A DNA stretch of 64,000 bases, taken from the NCBI GenBank assembly GCA_033675545.1, contig JAWDGP010005101.1, positions 16,300-80,299 of the forward strand. Direction: 5' to 3'. Below are positions 25,440 through 37,536 of the stretch, one piece after another. How positions within the stretch are numbered: the stretch's first letter is position 1; each line of letters starts with the position of its first letter. Below the pieces are notes generated by a model. The model worked only from the letters and a program-made list of their open reading frames with translations, made no database searches and was not told the origin of the DNA. The position numbers and the translations under genes were made by a program. The stretch comes from Elysia crispata. Taxonomy: Eukaryota > Mollusca > Gastropoda > Plakobranchidae.

Positions 25440-26205
25440 CGATCAGCCACAATCAATCAGGTGCCCAACTCTTTAGCATCTAGGCGATCTTGACCTTCCA
25501 CGCTTCTCTGTCCCTCGTTGCATCTGTCACTCGTCCCACTTAGTACATCCAACATCTTTTCAAGCTGTTTTCACTTTCACCGACCATTCCAGTTATCACA
25601 AGCCCAAAAAAGGTCGCATGGCGTTTACGTATTCTGTGTGATCTTATGCCATCTTCTCGTTCACAGTTACGTTTGATTTCTGTACAGTACATGAGATTCG
25701 TAGCATTCTCCGTAGGAACCACATAAATTATCTGTTGCCTCCAGTCTCTTTTGTAACTGTTTTGAAATTATCCAGGCCTCGCATCCATAATATGGGTTCA
25801 ATATCGCACTCAAAAGTCTTTTTAGTGTGAATGGAGATAATTAAGCCTATGTATTTAATTGTTAACGTTAGTAAGCTTACCAATTTCAATCTCAACTCTT
25901 GTCTTTTGCATGTGCTATTCTTGATGCAATTTCAGTGTTGTTGCGTCCATCGCTTGATATTATTAAAGTATTCAAGTACTTGAATTGATTCCTTTGCTTG
26001 AGTTTATTCCCGTTGATAAATATCTTGATCTGTGTAACTCATTGTTTCGACTGACGCCCATTACGTTACTTCTGTTTTGTTTTATTATTTTTTTCTGCTA
26101 TAAAATTCCAACCATTTCTGTCTGCTTTCGTTTTCAACGTATAATAATTGTTACTAGTCTTCTTTATTTTCTCTAATTAATGTAGTGTCGTCAGCGTATC
26201 TTAAG
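25440..26205 (-). mobile_element. LINE 3' fragment, copy 2 (same family as 3420-4165)
   Basis: Shares long words with copies 1 and 3, for example ACATGAGATTCGTAGCAT against ATGAGATTCATAGCAT in copy 1, and the GTTGCCTCCAGT.TCTT word in copy 3. Minus-strand frames are broken. The shared region ends near GTCGTCAGCGTATCTTAAG (about 26187-26205). Confidence 0.75.
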
Positions 26206-27389
26206 TTGTTAGCCTATCTACTAAGAATTAAAGATAAAATTAATGTCGACCACATGCTTTCGGGTACATTGACAGCGGTCTCGGAATAATTCGTGGAGGA
26301 GAAGAGCGGTGTATTCAACTGAACGTTGACCTGGATCTAGAGAAGTAGAAGTCAAAAGACCATTGAAAGATAACGAGTTGCACGATAAGCCGATCTGGCC
26401 TGGAATTTGATGCACATGTATTAGCCTACTAAACACATTTTATATGAACCAATGACCAAGAACTTGCTGTTCTTTTTTGGTCGCCTTCTGCTGGCCTCTA
26501 AATCTAGATCTAGCTCTGCACTTAAATCTACCGGTACATCAAGGTCCCTCACATATCACTTTGCAAGGGAAATGAATGCAGCACAGTGGTCCAGAGGTAG
26601 ATTTAGATCTAGATCTAGATTGACATGTTCAATTATAGTATCTATAGAAGAAAAAAATATATTTTATCCTATTATTTAAAGCCAAATTCGGTATTATTGC
26701 AGTCATCGGTCCAGCTCATGGCTTCAAATTTCTAAACGAATTTGATATGCTGAACACGAATATGTAGGTTTTATTCGTCGCAAATTCAAGATATAAGAAT
26801 TTTTGTGTTGCTCTAAAATCCTATTAAACTACAAGTTTCGTCAAGAAACGTTCAGTTGTGAAGCCTAGCGTGATTGGACTGATATCTGCAAATTTACCCC
26901 AAAATCTATATAGATAGAGTCTTTAGAATTATAATTATATCTTTACATCTAGACAAGATCTAGGTAGGCCTTGCTACCCCTACAGATCTATCAATAGGAA
27001 GTTAATAAGGGATGTGGAGAGAATGATTTCAAGGACAGAAAAAGCAGCAGGTCTTTATGTTAAATGATTGGAAAGCCTTCCTTATGGTCTGACCATTCAG
27101 TGGAAGGCAAATAAAACTAGTTTTTAAAATGGTATAGATGCCAATTTACACTTAGATCTAGAGATCTATCCGGATATAATTATTACAGTACCAATTCAAG
27201 CCTTTTGATGATAGTTCAAAGAATTGTTGTATACGTAAGTTTTACGGTTACTCTTAGTTACACTTCTAGAAACTAATTGGTGGACAATAACATAAAGGAC
27301 GAACTCTTGCCTTAAGATCTTGCTCAAAATAAAGATTTGAAAAATGATCAACATCATCCCCAGTTTTGTCAAGTGACTCATCAGACAAG
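26206..27389. other. 5' flank of METTL26; AT-rich with TAGATC palindromes
   Basis: Contains clusters of TAGATCTAGATCT (26501-26512 and 26599-26620) and no recognisable coding exon. The promoter and 5' UTR of the METTL26-like gene should lie at its right end; no TATA box or initiator was identified with confidence. Confidence 0.4.
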
Positions 27390-27435
27390 ATGATGGTTGC
27401 AGCGCCAGGGGAGAGAAATAAGCAGCCAATTCTAG
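27390..27435 (+). CDS. METTL26: METTL26 exon 1 (start)
   Basis: ATG ATG GTT ... encodes MMVAAPGERNKQPIL plus one base of an Asp codon; donor GTTAGT. Either of the two adjacent ATGs could initiate; the first is taken. Confidence 0.85.
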
Positions 27436-27579
27436 GTTAGTCGATTGTACTGATCTAGTTTCCTTCTTATTGTTCATTCTGTTCAAATTCACTTAATAAG
27501 TATACAATTCTCATACTTCTGCCTTCTTTCCCCTCCATCTCGTTCTCTCTCTCTCTCTCTCTCTCTCACTCTCTCTCTT

Positions 27580-27659
<80 letters not shown>

Positions 27660-30600
27660 CCTCTCTCTCTTTCTTTGCGACAGATATCTATCACAGAGAG
27701 AAAAAGAGAGATTTTAATATCAATGAATCACAATCTTAACTACACAGCTTCGATGCTTGCAATCAATAACCACGATTATCTCATATAAAACCAAAAATTT
27801 GGTATTATCTCACGACAGCTGATCTTGATATTTTTAGCTAATAAAATCTGAGGAGGGACAGAAAACTAAATTTTTTTTTCAAATTTCAGATGTTCTTTTG
27901 AAGTATCTGCCCCCAAAAGACAACCCTGGTTTGGTCCTAGAAGTTGCTTCAGGTCCTGGCCAACATGTGTGCTACTATGCCTTACATTGTCCTCATCTCA
28001 AATGGCAGCCCACAGATCTGGATGACAAATGCCTAACAAGGTAATATATCAGATGTTGCTCACAGTTACAATGTGTATACATGCTATAGTATGCTTCATT
28101 TGCATATGCATATAATTTAAATCTCTGTTTATTTTGAAGTTTAACATTTGAATTATTTTTTCATGTTTTTGCTTTAGAGGCAGTTGAGTTGAAATACATG
28201 TAAGTTTTGTAGTTTTGATTGATTGAAACCTAAATGAAGTTTTGTGAATTGGGAAACTCAAAAACATTATCCTGTATGTTTTTTTTTTTTTGACTTATCA
28301 CTTAAGTGTCATTTACTTAGATCAAGAATGAGAAGTGTGAGTAAATCTGAATGAAAAAAACAAATCACAATCCTGTTTAAGAGCCCCTCACTTATCAAAA
28401 AGTGGTCTATTTTGTTTTGGATTGAGCAAGAAAATTTAAGATGTTTCAACCAGTTTGAAATTGATCTGTGTGATGTATACACAGGAAATATCACCAAAGA
28501 AGCAACAGTTTTATTTTTGTGTCGCATAACATCTTCTATATGTTTCAGCATCAATGCACACATAGAGCATAATAGCTTGAAAAATGTGTTGCCGCCAATA
28601 AATGTAGATATCACCAAGCCTTTCGCCCAATGGGCCACTCCAGAGATTACTGCAGGATCATGTGATCTTGTCCTCAATATCAACATGGTTCACATTTCAC
28701 CTTGGGAAGCCACAGTGGTAAGGAAAAATTCATCTTTTTTTTTTTTATTATTATTTTGGAATGATCCACATTGTTTTGTCTTGATTGACACCTTTTATTC
28801 GTTTTGATTAATCATCCTTCTGTCATTTTGATTGGTTACTATTTGTATGTGGTGTAGCTAATAAAAATTGTGAAAATATCATAAGTTTAGTATTGAGCTG
28901 ATGTTGGTGGAAACTTCAAATTTATTATAAATTTTATAAAAGGAAGGAAAGACCAGACCTGCAAGTCAGATGTTTAAGTTGAGTCACAAGCGGACTGAGA
29001 AGGGAACAGATTATTAATCTAGTATGATTGGAATATTCCCCTGAATATATTTTATTTACATGAAAATACATACTAGATTTAAAAATTTCATAGCAACTTA
29101 TATTCAAAGACTCATGTGTCCTGCTCTTTAGCGTTGTTAGTGATTAATCAGCCACTCATCGAATATTTAGCTTCTTTGTAAGTTCGCCCAGCATCTTTCC
29201 TTGCTCTTGTCCCCTGCTACGTTAACCTTTGGTCATCCAGTTGTTATAAGATGTTTCTCTCTTCTTATGACATGGCTGTAAAAGGTTGCTTGGGGTGGGA
29301 GTGATCTTGCCGTCTCCTCTTCTTGTAACACTATTTTGTTTGTTTTCTTTGCTGTCCATTAAATTCCTACTCCTTGCAGTCTCCATGGGAACCACATATC
29401 TGTTGCCTCCAGTTTCTTATGAAGTTGTTTTAAAATGGTCCAGGCGTCACATCCATACATCAGATTGAATTGAATGTAGCACTTCAGGGCTGCTCTTCTT
29501 GGGTAGATGTATTTATTTGTTACTACTGATTTCATTTCTGGAATATCATTTTTGCTAGGGCTATTCTTGATGCTATTTCAGTGTTGTTGCGTCTATCACT
29601 TGATATAAAAATACATAAGTATTTGAATTAATCCCTGTGTTTGAATTTGTTGTGGTTGATAAAGATGTTGATCTATGGACACTCTTTGCTTTTGACTGGG
29701 GACAAATACTTCTTTCTTATTGCTATTCAATGCCAATCCTTTTTTTTTTTACTTTCTTCTTCAGCAATGTCTAATAATTGTTGCAAGTCCTCTTTATTTT
29801 CTGCAATTAATATGGTGTCATCAACATATCTCAAGTTGTTTATGTTTTACTCTCCTATTTTAGTTCATCGGTATACATCTAGATTTTGCATAATTATTTC
29901 ATTAGCACTGAAGGAAGCACACATCCTTGTCTGACACCACACTTTTTTTTTTAAAGGAGCTGATTTCCCCATCAATCGGCATTGCTGCTGTCTGTTTCCA
30001 GTTTTTTATCACTCTTAGATCTTTTCCATCTATCTTCAACTGTGTTAGTTGTGTGATTATCTCAAGCAACTTACATAAATATTAAACTTATCACAATGGT
30101 ATATGGAAATTTCTCAAACAACCTTAAATAAAATTATATCAAACTGTTACCTCAACTGGAACTTTTTTTTAAGATTTTGTCTTATAAACTTTGGAATGTA
30201 CTTAGCAATTAGCTTCATCTGAAGATTTCACTTTTGTCAAGGATGGCATTTTAGACAAATGGAATTATTATGCTGTTTTCCTTGATGAATTTTTTTAAAC
30301 AGAATATTATAAATGGAAACCTTTCAATGTAAGTTGAAGGGAATTGAGCATTCTTTAGATTTTGCTAGTATGATAGTTGACATCATGAATTGTTCTAATT
30401 TTTTTTCAGGGTTTATTCAAAGCAGCTGGTGATGTGCTAAAACCTGGCGGGTTTCTGTTCATGTATGGGGTAAGTTTGTGTTACTAATATCCTGAGGTCT
30501 GTTTATGGAATGTGTTTATTTACTTTATCAATCAGTTATTAAGTTCTGATCATGTAAGATGTGTGTGTGGAGGTCTGTTTATATGTACATCTTGAGAAGG

Positions 30601-33331
30601 GTTTGAGTAGGTGAGTTTATGGGGCATGGTTTTGTTGGCGTTTGATGTTAATGTTAGAAAGCTGGTCATATATGGAAGGCAGGATCTTCATTATTGTGTA
30701 AAATTGTGTTTTAAATGCCTTTAGACTACACTATGGGGTATAGGGGTGGAGTGGTGGAGTGAGTGGTGGTTTCACTTGCTGTATGATGTTGATGTTCTTA
30801 ATACTTAGGAACGGCATTGTGGGGGAAACTTATATTGTCTGAATCTGATGCAAGAATTTTAGAATAATGGAATGCTCAAACCCATAACTGTGTAAAGATA
30901 TACAATTTAAGTTCAGCTTTTTCATGCAACAAACCATTGTAAACATGTCTAATTCTTCAAAATGAATGAAAAACTTGGTAATTTTCAACACGAAAGATTT
31001 ATTCCATGAAACAATATTGCACATGCCTGCAGTTTAAATTTGGTTTGTCTGACTTACCAAGCAATTGGAATTATTTCATTACTCACAGTAACAGCATCAA
31101 CAATAAATTGATTTCTTTATTCTAATGCAATAAAAAGTTGCTACCCAATGTAGGGGAATGGGGGTTATAATTTGCTGTGGAATTAATTGTTTTTTGTTAA
31201 TCGGATTTGGCTGCTGTCAAAGAGCAAATTTTTTTAAAATTTGTGAGTGTCAGCAAAAAGAAAGCACAAAATCAAAAGATGTTTAATCATGCAATTGAAT
31301 TGAAGGAAACAATGTTTTCATAGGACATGTAGCTTTGCATCTTTAAAATGAAAATCTTGATTGTAACTTTCCTCAGCCTTTCAAAATTGATGGTGTATTG
31401 GAGCCACAAAGTAATGTGAACTTTGACCAGTACCTGCGATCTCAGTAAGTAAATCTTTTCAGGAAATGACTTTCAAAGTGCAGTGTGTGTGTTTTTTTTT
31501 TTATATGAAGTTAGATCTTGATCTACAAATCTTAACATGATCAAACTAAATGAATTGACCAAATTTTTGCTTTTTCATCCTAAGTGCCAGAGTATTGGTA
31601 TTGGTAATAGTCTTGATATCTTGTTGAATACAATCTCATGATATTGGATTTTACCATGCATGTAGACGTCATACACCAGACTTCAGTTAAACCAGATTGC
31701 AGGGTGAAGGATTTGAAAACTAAAATTAAAAAAATTTATGAAACTGCATTTCTACTTTTATCATCAAGTGCAGTGCTCAATAGCTTGGTGATTTCCATCC
31801 GTACTTTAAAATCCCTCGCTGCTTCACTCTCCCTCAATCCATTCATCTTCCCATCCTGTTTTGCACCCATTGTCCTTGGAAAATCTTATATTGATTTAAT
31901 TTCTTCAACAATTACTGTTAAAGTGTTAATAAATTTCTGAAAAAATCATTAAGAAGTTTTATTAGATTTTTACTAATTTGCCAATAGTATGCACCTAATA
32001 AAAACAGAAAAAACATACAATCCATTTAAAAATAGTAAATTTAGACGACAGACAAATTTTTCTTCTCATTTTATAGAGAGATCTTGTGTAAACTTGGCCT
32101 TGATACTATAAAAGGGCGAAAAAAATTTTAGTCTAAAAAGCTTATTCAATTTACTGAGAGAAAATATATGAAAGGTAGGATTAATTAATAAGAAATTCCT
32201 GTCCCTGTTCATATTCATGCTAAAGGCTGTGTTTGGTCGGAGTATTGCACTTAATTGTAACTGAAAAAAAAAAACCCAATTTGTGGGAGAAAGTCAGTCT
32301 CTGTCTATCAACTAACAATAATTTGCTTGTAGCTAATGTGAATTGTAATCAAAATGTCCAAAAATAATTATTTTCTATGTAGTGTAGCTGTCACCTCACA
32401 GTTTCAAGCTGATAGATTAGGAATATTAATCCAAAATCCTTTGAAGAAAAACATTCTCTGGATGTGGAAATGCAAACATGAATATTGGGGTTTCAAGGTT
32501 AAGATGAGAATAAGATTTTGAAAAATGCAGCCTGTACCAGTCTGCAGCAAAATATAGGATAGGTTACTTAAAAAGAGTGAGCAGAGTGAATGAAAGCTCT
32601 GCTGAAAAAACTATTTTTGAAGCTTTTTTTTTTAAACAGCATATTTACTTTACTCTGCAGATTACTCTCATAGTAAACCTTTTTTTTTTTATCTTCAATC
32701 CTTGCTCCTATTGTACTTTAGTTTTGATCACAGTTTTATGTTTTAAAAGGCTTCAAGTGGGCAAATGCAGTTGAAAAAAAAAACCTAAGCCCTTGTTATT
32801 CTTATGTGTGAATTTTGATCAAGGGTTGCTGTTTCATATGATATTTCAGAGACAGTCGATGGGGCATCAGAGATACTGCTGATATGGACAAACTTGCGAA
32901 GCAAAATAAGTTAAGGAGGGAAAATATGGTAAGTCTTTGCAGTATTTGTACTATCTTCTAAACCATACAAATGAAAAATCAAATTTTAAATAAAAGGAGA
33001 CACTTTGGAAATTTTTATGTTTGAATACTTTTAACCCTCAGTATGTCATCTTTTATGAATCTGTATTTTGACTAAATTTTCTGAGAAATATCCTATTTGT
33101 GATGAGGTTATAATAATGAATTTAATCGTTTTCATGTCATTTAGTGGGACATAGAGGTATTGATATACCTTGTTAAAACAATCCAAGTAAAAGAAAGCTA
33201 ATGGGAAATGAGGAGGAGAGGATAGTAGGGGCGCGGTAAAGATGACCTTATTTTCATTTTAATTTTTTTCCTTCATGCAGGTGGATATGCCAGCTAACAA
33301 CAAGTGTGCCATATACAGAAAAGAGAAATAA
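27390..33331 (+). CDS. METTL26: METTL26-like putative SAM-dependent methyltransferase (complete gene)
   Basis: Seven coding exons: 27390-27435, 27890-28040, 28549-28717, 30410-30469, 31377-31444, 32850-32928 and 33281-33331. All have GT/AG borders and matching phases, giving 207 aa (human METTL26/C16orf13 is about 204). It starts MMVAAPGERNKQPIL, like the human N-terminus (ERNK.PIL). Residues 32-41 read LEVASGPGQH, the SAM-binding motif I of class I methyltransferases. Later blocks are WQPTDLDDKCL, LVLNINMVHISPWEAT, LFKAAGDVLKPGGF, NFDQYLRS, WGIRDTADM and a C-terminus with VDMPANNKCAIYRK, all typical of the UPF0585 family. The substrate is not known to me. One intron holds a CT repeat and another a LINE fragment. 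Confidence 0.93.
27545..27676. repeat. imperfect (CT)n microsatellite in METTL26 intron 1
   Basis: CT dinucleotides interrupted by CTTT and CACT words, beginning about 110 bp after the first coding exon. Confidence 0.93.
27890..28040 (+). CDS. METTL26: METTL26 exon 2 (SAM motif I)
   Basis: Acceptor tttcag. Encodes (D)VLLKYLPPKDNPGLV, then LEVASGPGQHVCYYALHCP and LKWQPTDLDDKCLT. It contains the glycine-rich SAM loop and the acidic D-D residues after strand 2. Donor GTAATA. Confidence 0.93.
28549..28717 (+). CDS. METTL26: METTL26 exon 3
   Basis: Encodes SINAHIEHNSLKNVLPPINV, then DITKPFAQW, and CDLVLNINMVHISPWEATV. The NINMVHISPWEAT block is a UPF0585 signature. Acceptor tttcag, donor GTAAGG. 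Confidence 0.93.
29110..29990 (-). mobile_element. LINE fragment, copy 3, inside METTL26 intron 3
   Basis: Antisense to METTL26. The minus strand gives GVRQGCVLP near 29905-29945, then KKKGLALNSNKKEVFV, MKSVVTNKYIYPRRAAL, LMYGCDAWTI.KQL.KKLEA and HVIRREKHLITTG. This is the palm-to-C-terminal portion of a LINE reverse transcriptase, with stops throughout. It is the longest of the three copies in the upstream direction of the element. Confidence 0.8.
30410..30469 (+). CDS. METTL26: METTL26 exon 4
   Basis: 20 codons: GLFKAAGDVLKPGGFLFMYG, aligned to GLFRAAGHLLKP...YG in the human protein. Phase 0 to 0; donor GTAAGT. Confidence 0.93.
31377..31444 (+). CDS. METTL26: METTL26 exon 5
   Basis: Encodes PFKIDGVLEPQSNVNFDQYL then RS and a split Gln codon. 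Acceptor cctcag, donor GTAAGT. Confidence 0.92.
32850..32928 (+). CDS. METTL26: METTL26 exon 6
   Basis: Encodes DSRWGIRDTADMDKLAKQNK then LRRENM; WG.RD...L..LA is conserved with vertebrate METTL26. Acceptor tttcag, donor GTAAGT. Confidence 0.92.
33281..33331 (+). CDS. METTL26: METTL26 terminal exon
   Basis: Encodes VDMPANNKCAIYRKEK then TAA, matching the vertebrate ending VDMPANNKCLIFRK. Acceptor atgcag. Confidence 0.94.
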   Translation: MDMPANNKCAIYRKEK

Positions 33332-34237
33332 TTATCTGCTCTTCATAAGTTTCAAATGTTTGAAAATAATGCAGAGAAATGTGACATTTATCAGTTGTTA
33401 CGCAGATATATTAATTTAAACAGGTAGCCTATTCCGTGAAAGTATTGTTTTTATTGGTACTATTAGGGCATGGACAGAAATATATTTAATGTGTAAGAAA
33501 CGAAGACGTCATATCAATTGTGAACTTGAAACTGACAAATCATGTCCAATGTGTGTTATTTTGTGTCACTTTTCCATCAACTAGATCTAGACCAGATCTT
33601 TGTGTCAAGTTTTTCAGTTGCATCTTAAAAGCAATGGTTTGAGGAAGAAAGCATGCCTTTTCTTTAGATCTTTTCAAAGCTTCCTTAAGCTGTTACATTA
33701 GTACCAATTGTCAGAGGTGAGCTTGTTTAACTTTGCAAAGATTGCACAATGAAAAAAAGGATATTCTCAAACAGAATAGTAATAATTATAATTCTAATAT
33801 GTTCTATTGGAGCTTATGGTTGTTTTAGGCAACTTACCACATTTAGATATGTTATGCGACTCCTTGTGAAATCTCATTCTCCATAAACCATTTTCTATCT
33901 TACAGATGTCATTTCATTCATTATTTTTAGAAACTTTCACACTCTAAGAATCCTCAGTGCGCTACGCATTAGGTCTCTACTACTCTAGTTGAATCACTCA
34001 CTCTTAATTATTAAACTTTTTGCTTAGTATTTTCATGAAATATCATGCAAGACTTGGCTGTGTTTGAGTGCTGTTTCCGTTTCAAGATCGAAAGTGCTAA
34101 ATTCGATAGTGATTATGCTTGGAACAGCTAAAATTATATGTTTTTACCCTCATATCTTTGCTTTTCTCTATGGGATACTACGGAAAAATCTACCGTAATT
34201 TTGTATTCTTACTCTTTTTTTTTTAATCTAGAATAAA
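33332..34237 (+). other. METTL26: METTL26 3' UTR with candidate poly(A) signal
   Basis: Non-coding sequence after the stop. AATAAA at 34232-34237 is the first strong plus-strand poly(A) hexamer I noticed. The UTR boundary is inferred from it. Confidence 0.4.
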
Positions 34238-34517
34238 ATCTTATTAGGAATCCACCATAATTCTCGTTCACTTGAGTAATGGATTAGTTTAAAAAAGGCT
34301 GTTCTGGGCAGCTGGCTGCAATACTTGCTTTGCAATTGTATCTGCTCTGACTGACTGTTTAGTGCTAACTTTGATTATAGAAACACAAGGCTGCCCATGC
34401 CAGAAACATGTAGACAATTCTTTTCCTTTTTTTTTTTTTTTGGACGTCCCTTTTCCAGTTTAAGTCATCCCATGTGCCTCTCCGATGTATAAAAAGTTAT
34501 GATAATGTCATATGATT

Positions 34518-34888
34518 GGTAAATTAGATGAAGTTTACCTGTAAAATGGAGTATAGTTGTAGTTCTGTCATCTTGTAATATCCAGAGGACTCATCTGGAG
34601 GGAATGTGCTCTTCACGCATGCGTCACTCCTGGACAGCGAGAAAATCTGCCTTTCCTTTAATGCCAGGCAGAACTTACCAATGCCAAGCAAATACATTGG
34701 TAGATCCACAAGCCTTGGTAGCAAACTGCACGAGCTCTGTTTATCTTCAAATTTATACTTTAAGTACGTATAATTTTAATTTAGCAAGAGGGGAAGGGTA
34801 GGGAAAGCAGATGAGGCCTCTGAATATTACAAGATAACAGAACTACAATTATACTTTATTTTACAAGTAAAATTTGTCTAATTTACCA
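34518..34888. repeat. inverted repeat, arms about 81-83 bp, at the DIRS-like 3' end
   Basis: 34518-34600 is a near-perfect inverse complement of 34808-34888. Shared words include ATATTACAAGATnACAGAAC, TACAAnTATACT and TCTAATTTACC. The loop is about 207 bp. A third short arm with GAGGCCTCATCTGG at about 34916-34929 is inverse to the start of the second arm. DIRS elements carry inverted and internal complementary repeats at this end, which may explain it. Confidence 0.8.
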
Positions 34889-34910
34889 GTTCCATCGTCC
34901 TGCTTAGTAT

Positions 34911-35860
34911 TCATGAGGCCTCATCTGGAACTTCAAAGCAAAAAAGGTTTTGAGCTAAGAACACTGGCAGCAAACTGAGAGCTAGTATCATCTCTGTGAA
35001 TTGGTTTTGTTGTAACACATAACAAAGTTCTTTCTCTAGATCATTCTGCAGTTTGCAGAACCAGTGAAATATCTGTGCAGCGCACTGCAACAGAAGAAGC
35101 TGCTGTTCAGCTCTCGTGCTACGCGGTTTGAAGACCTTTGTATCAATTCCAGCCTTCATGAGGATAAGTTTAATTCACCTTGCTAGTGTATTCTTTGTTA
35201 CACCGCCATGAGGGGAATGAGTACTGATAAACAGTTTTGTAGACGAACATATTTGTCTCATGCCTTTTAAATAATGATGGAGGCAAGTAAAGACACATAA
35301 ATGGCTGTGTTCACGAGACGCATTGAGGGTTATGACCGATGTTGGAGACTTAGGAGAAGCAGTCTTGAGGACCATGTCAATGAGGAACATATGTAGCTTT
35401 ATGTTGTGTAATTTGCATGTGAGCAATGTCCAAGGCATGGAGAGTCTGGCAGCGCTGTCATGTGGTCAACGCACAAAGCGTCACAAGTTTGGTGCTTAAC
35501 ATATGCGAGTTGAGTTTCACTGCTAGCAGTGTTCTTAAGTAATTTAACACAATAGAAATGTCCCATATATGAGTGTAACGCGGAGTGCTCGGCCTCAAGT
35601 TGAACACGCCTCTCATGAACTGACACACAAGGGGATGCAATCCCGTTAATATCAGGCACAGCTGCCCTTGTCGTATTAACAGCGCTATAACCATAACCAC
35701 TGTGGAACATGTCAGTCAAGAAATGTACAGTTATTGTTTCTGTAGGTGTCAAGGGGTCTGAACCATGGCGCTGGCAAAAAGCAGCATGCCGTTTGAAGTA
35801 TGTATTGTATTGCGTCCGAGTTTTCATACACCAAGTGTTCATTATGATTTTCAAGGCATT
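34911..35860 (-). pseudogene. DIRS-like tyrosine recombinase, degraded
   Basis: N-terminal core-binding part: TRTQYNTYFKRHAAFCQRHG, then VHFLTDMFHSGYGYSAVNTT (35854-35640). In an overlapping frame follow MRGVFNLRPSTPRYTHIWDI and NYLRTLL. The catalytic side shows HLCVFTCLHHYLKG, TKLFISTHSPHGGVTKNTLA and GIDTKVFKPRSTRA. The last is the H-x-x-R motif region; the expected His (PHSTR) reads Arg here. At least three frames are needed, so it is a pseudogene. Confidence 0.8.
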
Positions 35861-36169
35861 TTGAGAAACGCCAGATCTTTTTATCTTTTTCCTGATTTAT
35901 CCTGATAAGATGCAAGCCATCAGATGAAGCTTGAGGGAGAGAGGATGAATTGCCTCCATGTCTGAGGGGAGGTATAAAATAGTCTTCGATGGCTTGAGAT
36001 GAACTGTTTATCCGACAGACATCTTGAGCATTTTGGGAAACCAACTTTGTTTTCCATTGAGGGACCACCACTAGCGCCTTTTTTTTCCCCGTCCTCCAAA
36101 AGTTTCTTTAGTACCTAGAAATAAGATTTAAAGGCAGGAATATGCAAACGTATTCATTCCAAACATGGA

Positions 36170-36600
36170 AAAAGGCATAAACAGCCACTGCATTAGGATC
36201 AGTAAACAGGGACATATTTCATGGGAGTTGATAATTGGTATGGGTAGCAAATAATTCAATGGCAGGTGTGATACAAAATTCTGCGAACAATGCCTTGTTC
36301 AGAGACCATTTAGTATGAATGAATGTTTTTCTGCTGTAGCCATTAGCGGCACTGTTATCTTTTTCTGTGATGTGGCATGCTGAGAGCCAAATAGAACGGG
36401 CTTTGCATCATAAAAGCAGTTCCCTAGTAACTGCATTGCAAGTGGAAGAATGTGTCCCACCCATGTGGTTGATATACAACACTGCTATTACTGTCTATTT
36501 CTATTCTAATGTGCTAGTGATGGAGAATGCGGCATAGCGATTGAATAAGGAACAGGGCTGCCTTTGACTCAAGCACATTTATATAGTCTTTATTCTAGTC
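36170..36600 (-). pseudogene. DIRS-like RNase H and connector fragment
   Basis: Stop-broken minus-strand pieces: SGYAWGAIMNG near 36630, IRIEIDSNSSVVYQPHGWDT near 36440-36520 (family form I...DN...V.YI..MGG), and TKWSLNKALFAEFCITPAIE, then LFATHTNYQLP and LFTDPNAVAVYAFFHVW (36170-36330). The last matches the DIRS block DLFASR.N.QL...VSW..DP.A..VDAF...W. Confidence 0.72.
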
Positions 36601-37150
36601 ATCACTCTACATACTTTGATTTGCTACACCATTCATTATTGCACCCCAAGCATACCCTGAAACATATGATTTACAGACAGCGTATGGGGGCTTGAAGATT
36701 AATTTCTTACCGCTATAAAGACCTTCCTCGAACCACCAGTGTATGCCCTCTATTACCAAACTACTCGTAGATAAAGAGGTTTGACGATCAAAATCATATG
36801 TTTGTCCCTGTACCCTTTATGCAAAACAAAATATTTGTATAGTCTCTCATTAATTATAAACTTCAAATATTTCGTGTAATTTGGGTGTATGGGAACAGAG
36901 TGACAGGCATCCTCCATATCTATGCTACTATTGCCAGCCATAAAGCAGTCATGTTCAATTAGGGTTGAGCAGAATTCAAGGGAGTCCATTTTAAAATGTA
37001 TATATTGAACATGATGATTGAGCTCTTTGACGTTGAGGATCATCCTATACTGTTTCACAATGTCCTCCATATCCTTCTTTGCATGAAAAAAAAACCCCCC
37101 AAAAAACCAGTGTTGACACAATCATTATCCTCATGATCACATTCAACTAT
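36600..37150 (-). pseudogene. DIRS-like reverse transcriptase fragment
   Basis: The frame at 37121-36753 contains RMILNVKELNHHVQYIHFKM, then DSLEF, then SSIDMEDACHSVPIHPNYTK and YLKFIINERLYKYFVLHKGY. These are the DIRS RT hallmarks LN.K.LN..V.Y.HFKM, the first catalytic Asp in SIDM.DA..SVPI, and the following Q.F..LP.G region in altered form. I see no Y/F-x-D-D box, so the catalytic core downstream is missing or destroyed. Confidence 0.78.
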
Positions 37151-37536
37151 CACCCCATTGTGGAGAAAATCCTTAGTCATGCGTTGTATTGCTGCCATTT
37201 CTCTCTCCTTAAAGGCAATGGGCGAGGCAACATTGCTTGCCGAGGGAAAATCGTGAAGTTGATTTTACAGCCAGTAACGCTCTCTAAGACCGCTGAATCA
37301 GATGTATATTCCCTCCGTACATTTATAAAGTGTTTAATCCACTCCCCTTTCCTGATAACTCCCTGGGTGTCAATTGCTATGCTTGCAGTTACCTTTATCT
37401 TTCCCTATGTCTTGTTTTTTTGTCGAAAGGAGGCGTGGCGCGGTGGGATTTGGGAGGCATTGCCCCCTTCCTTTGTTCACCAAGGCTGGCGTTGCCCTAG
37501 AAAAGGAAACCTTTTGTTGCCGCGTTTTACTCCTCT

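Noticed and set aside
27545-27676. CT tract near METTL26 exon 1 as a polypyrimidine splice signal
   Set aside because: It lies far from the true acceptor at 27889, which has its own T-rich tract, and is simply a microsatellite.
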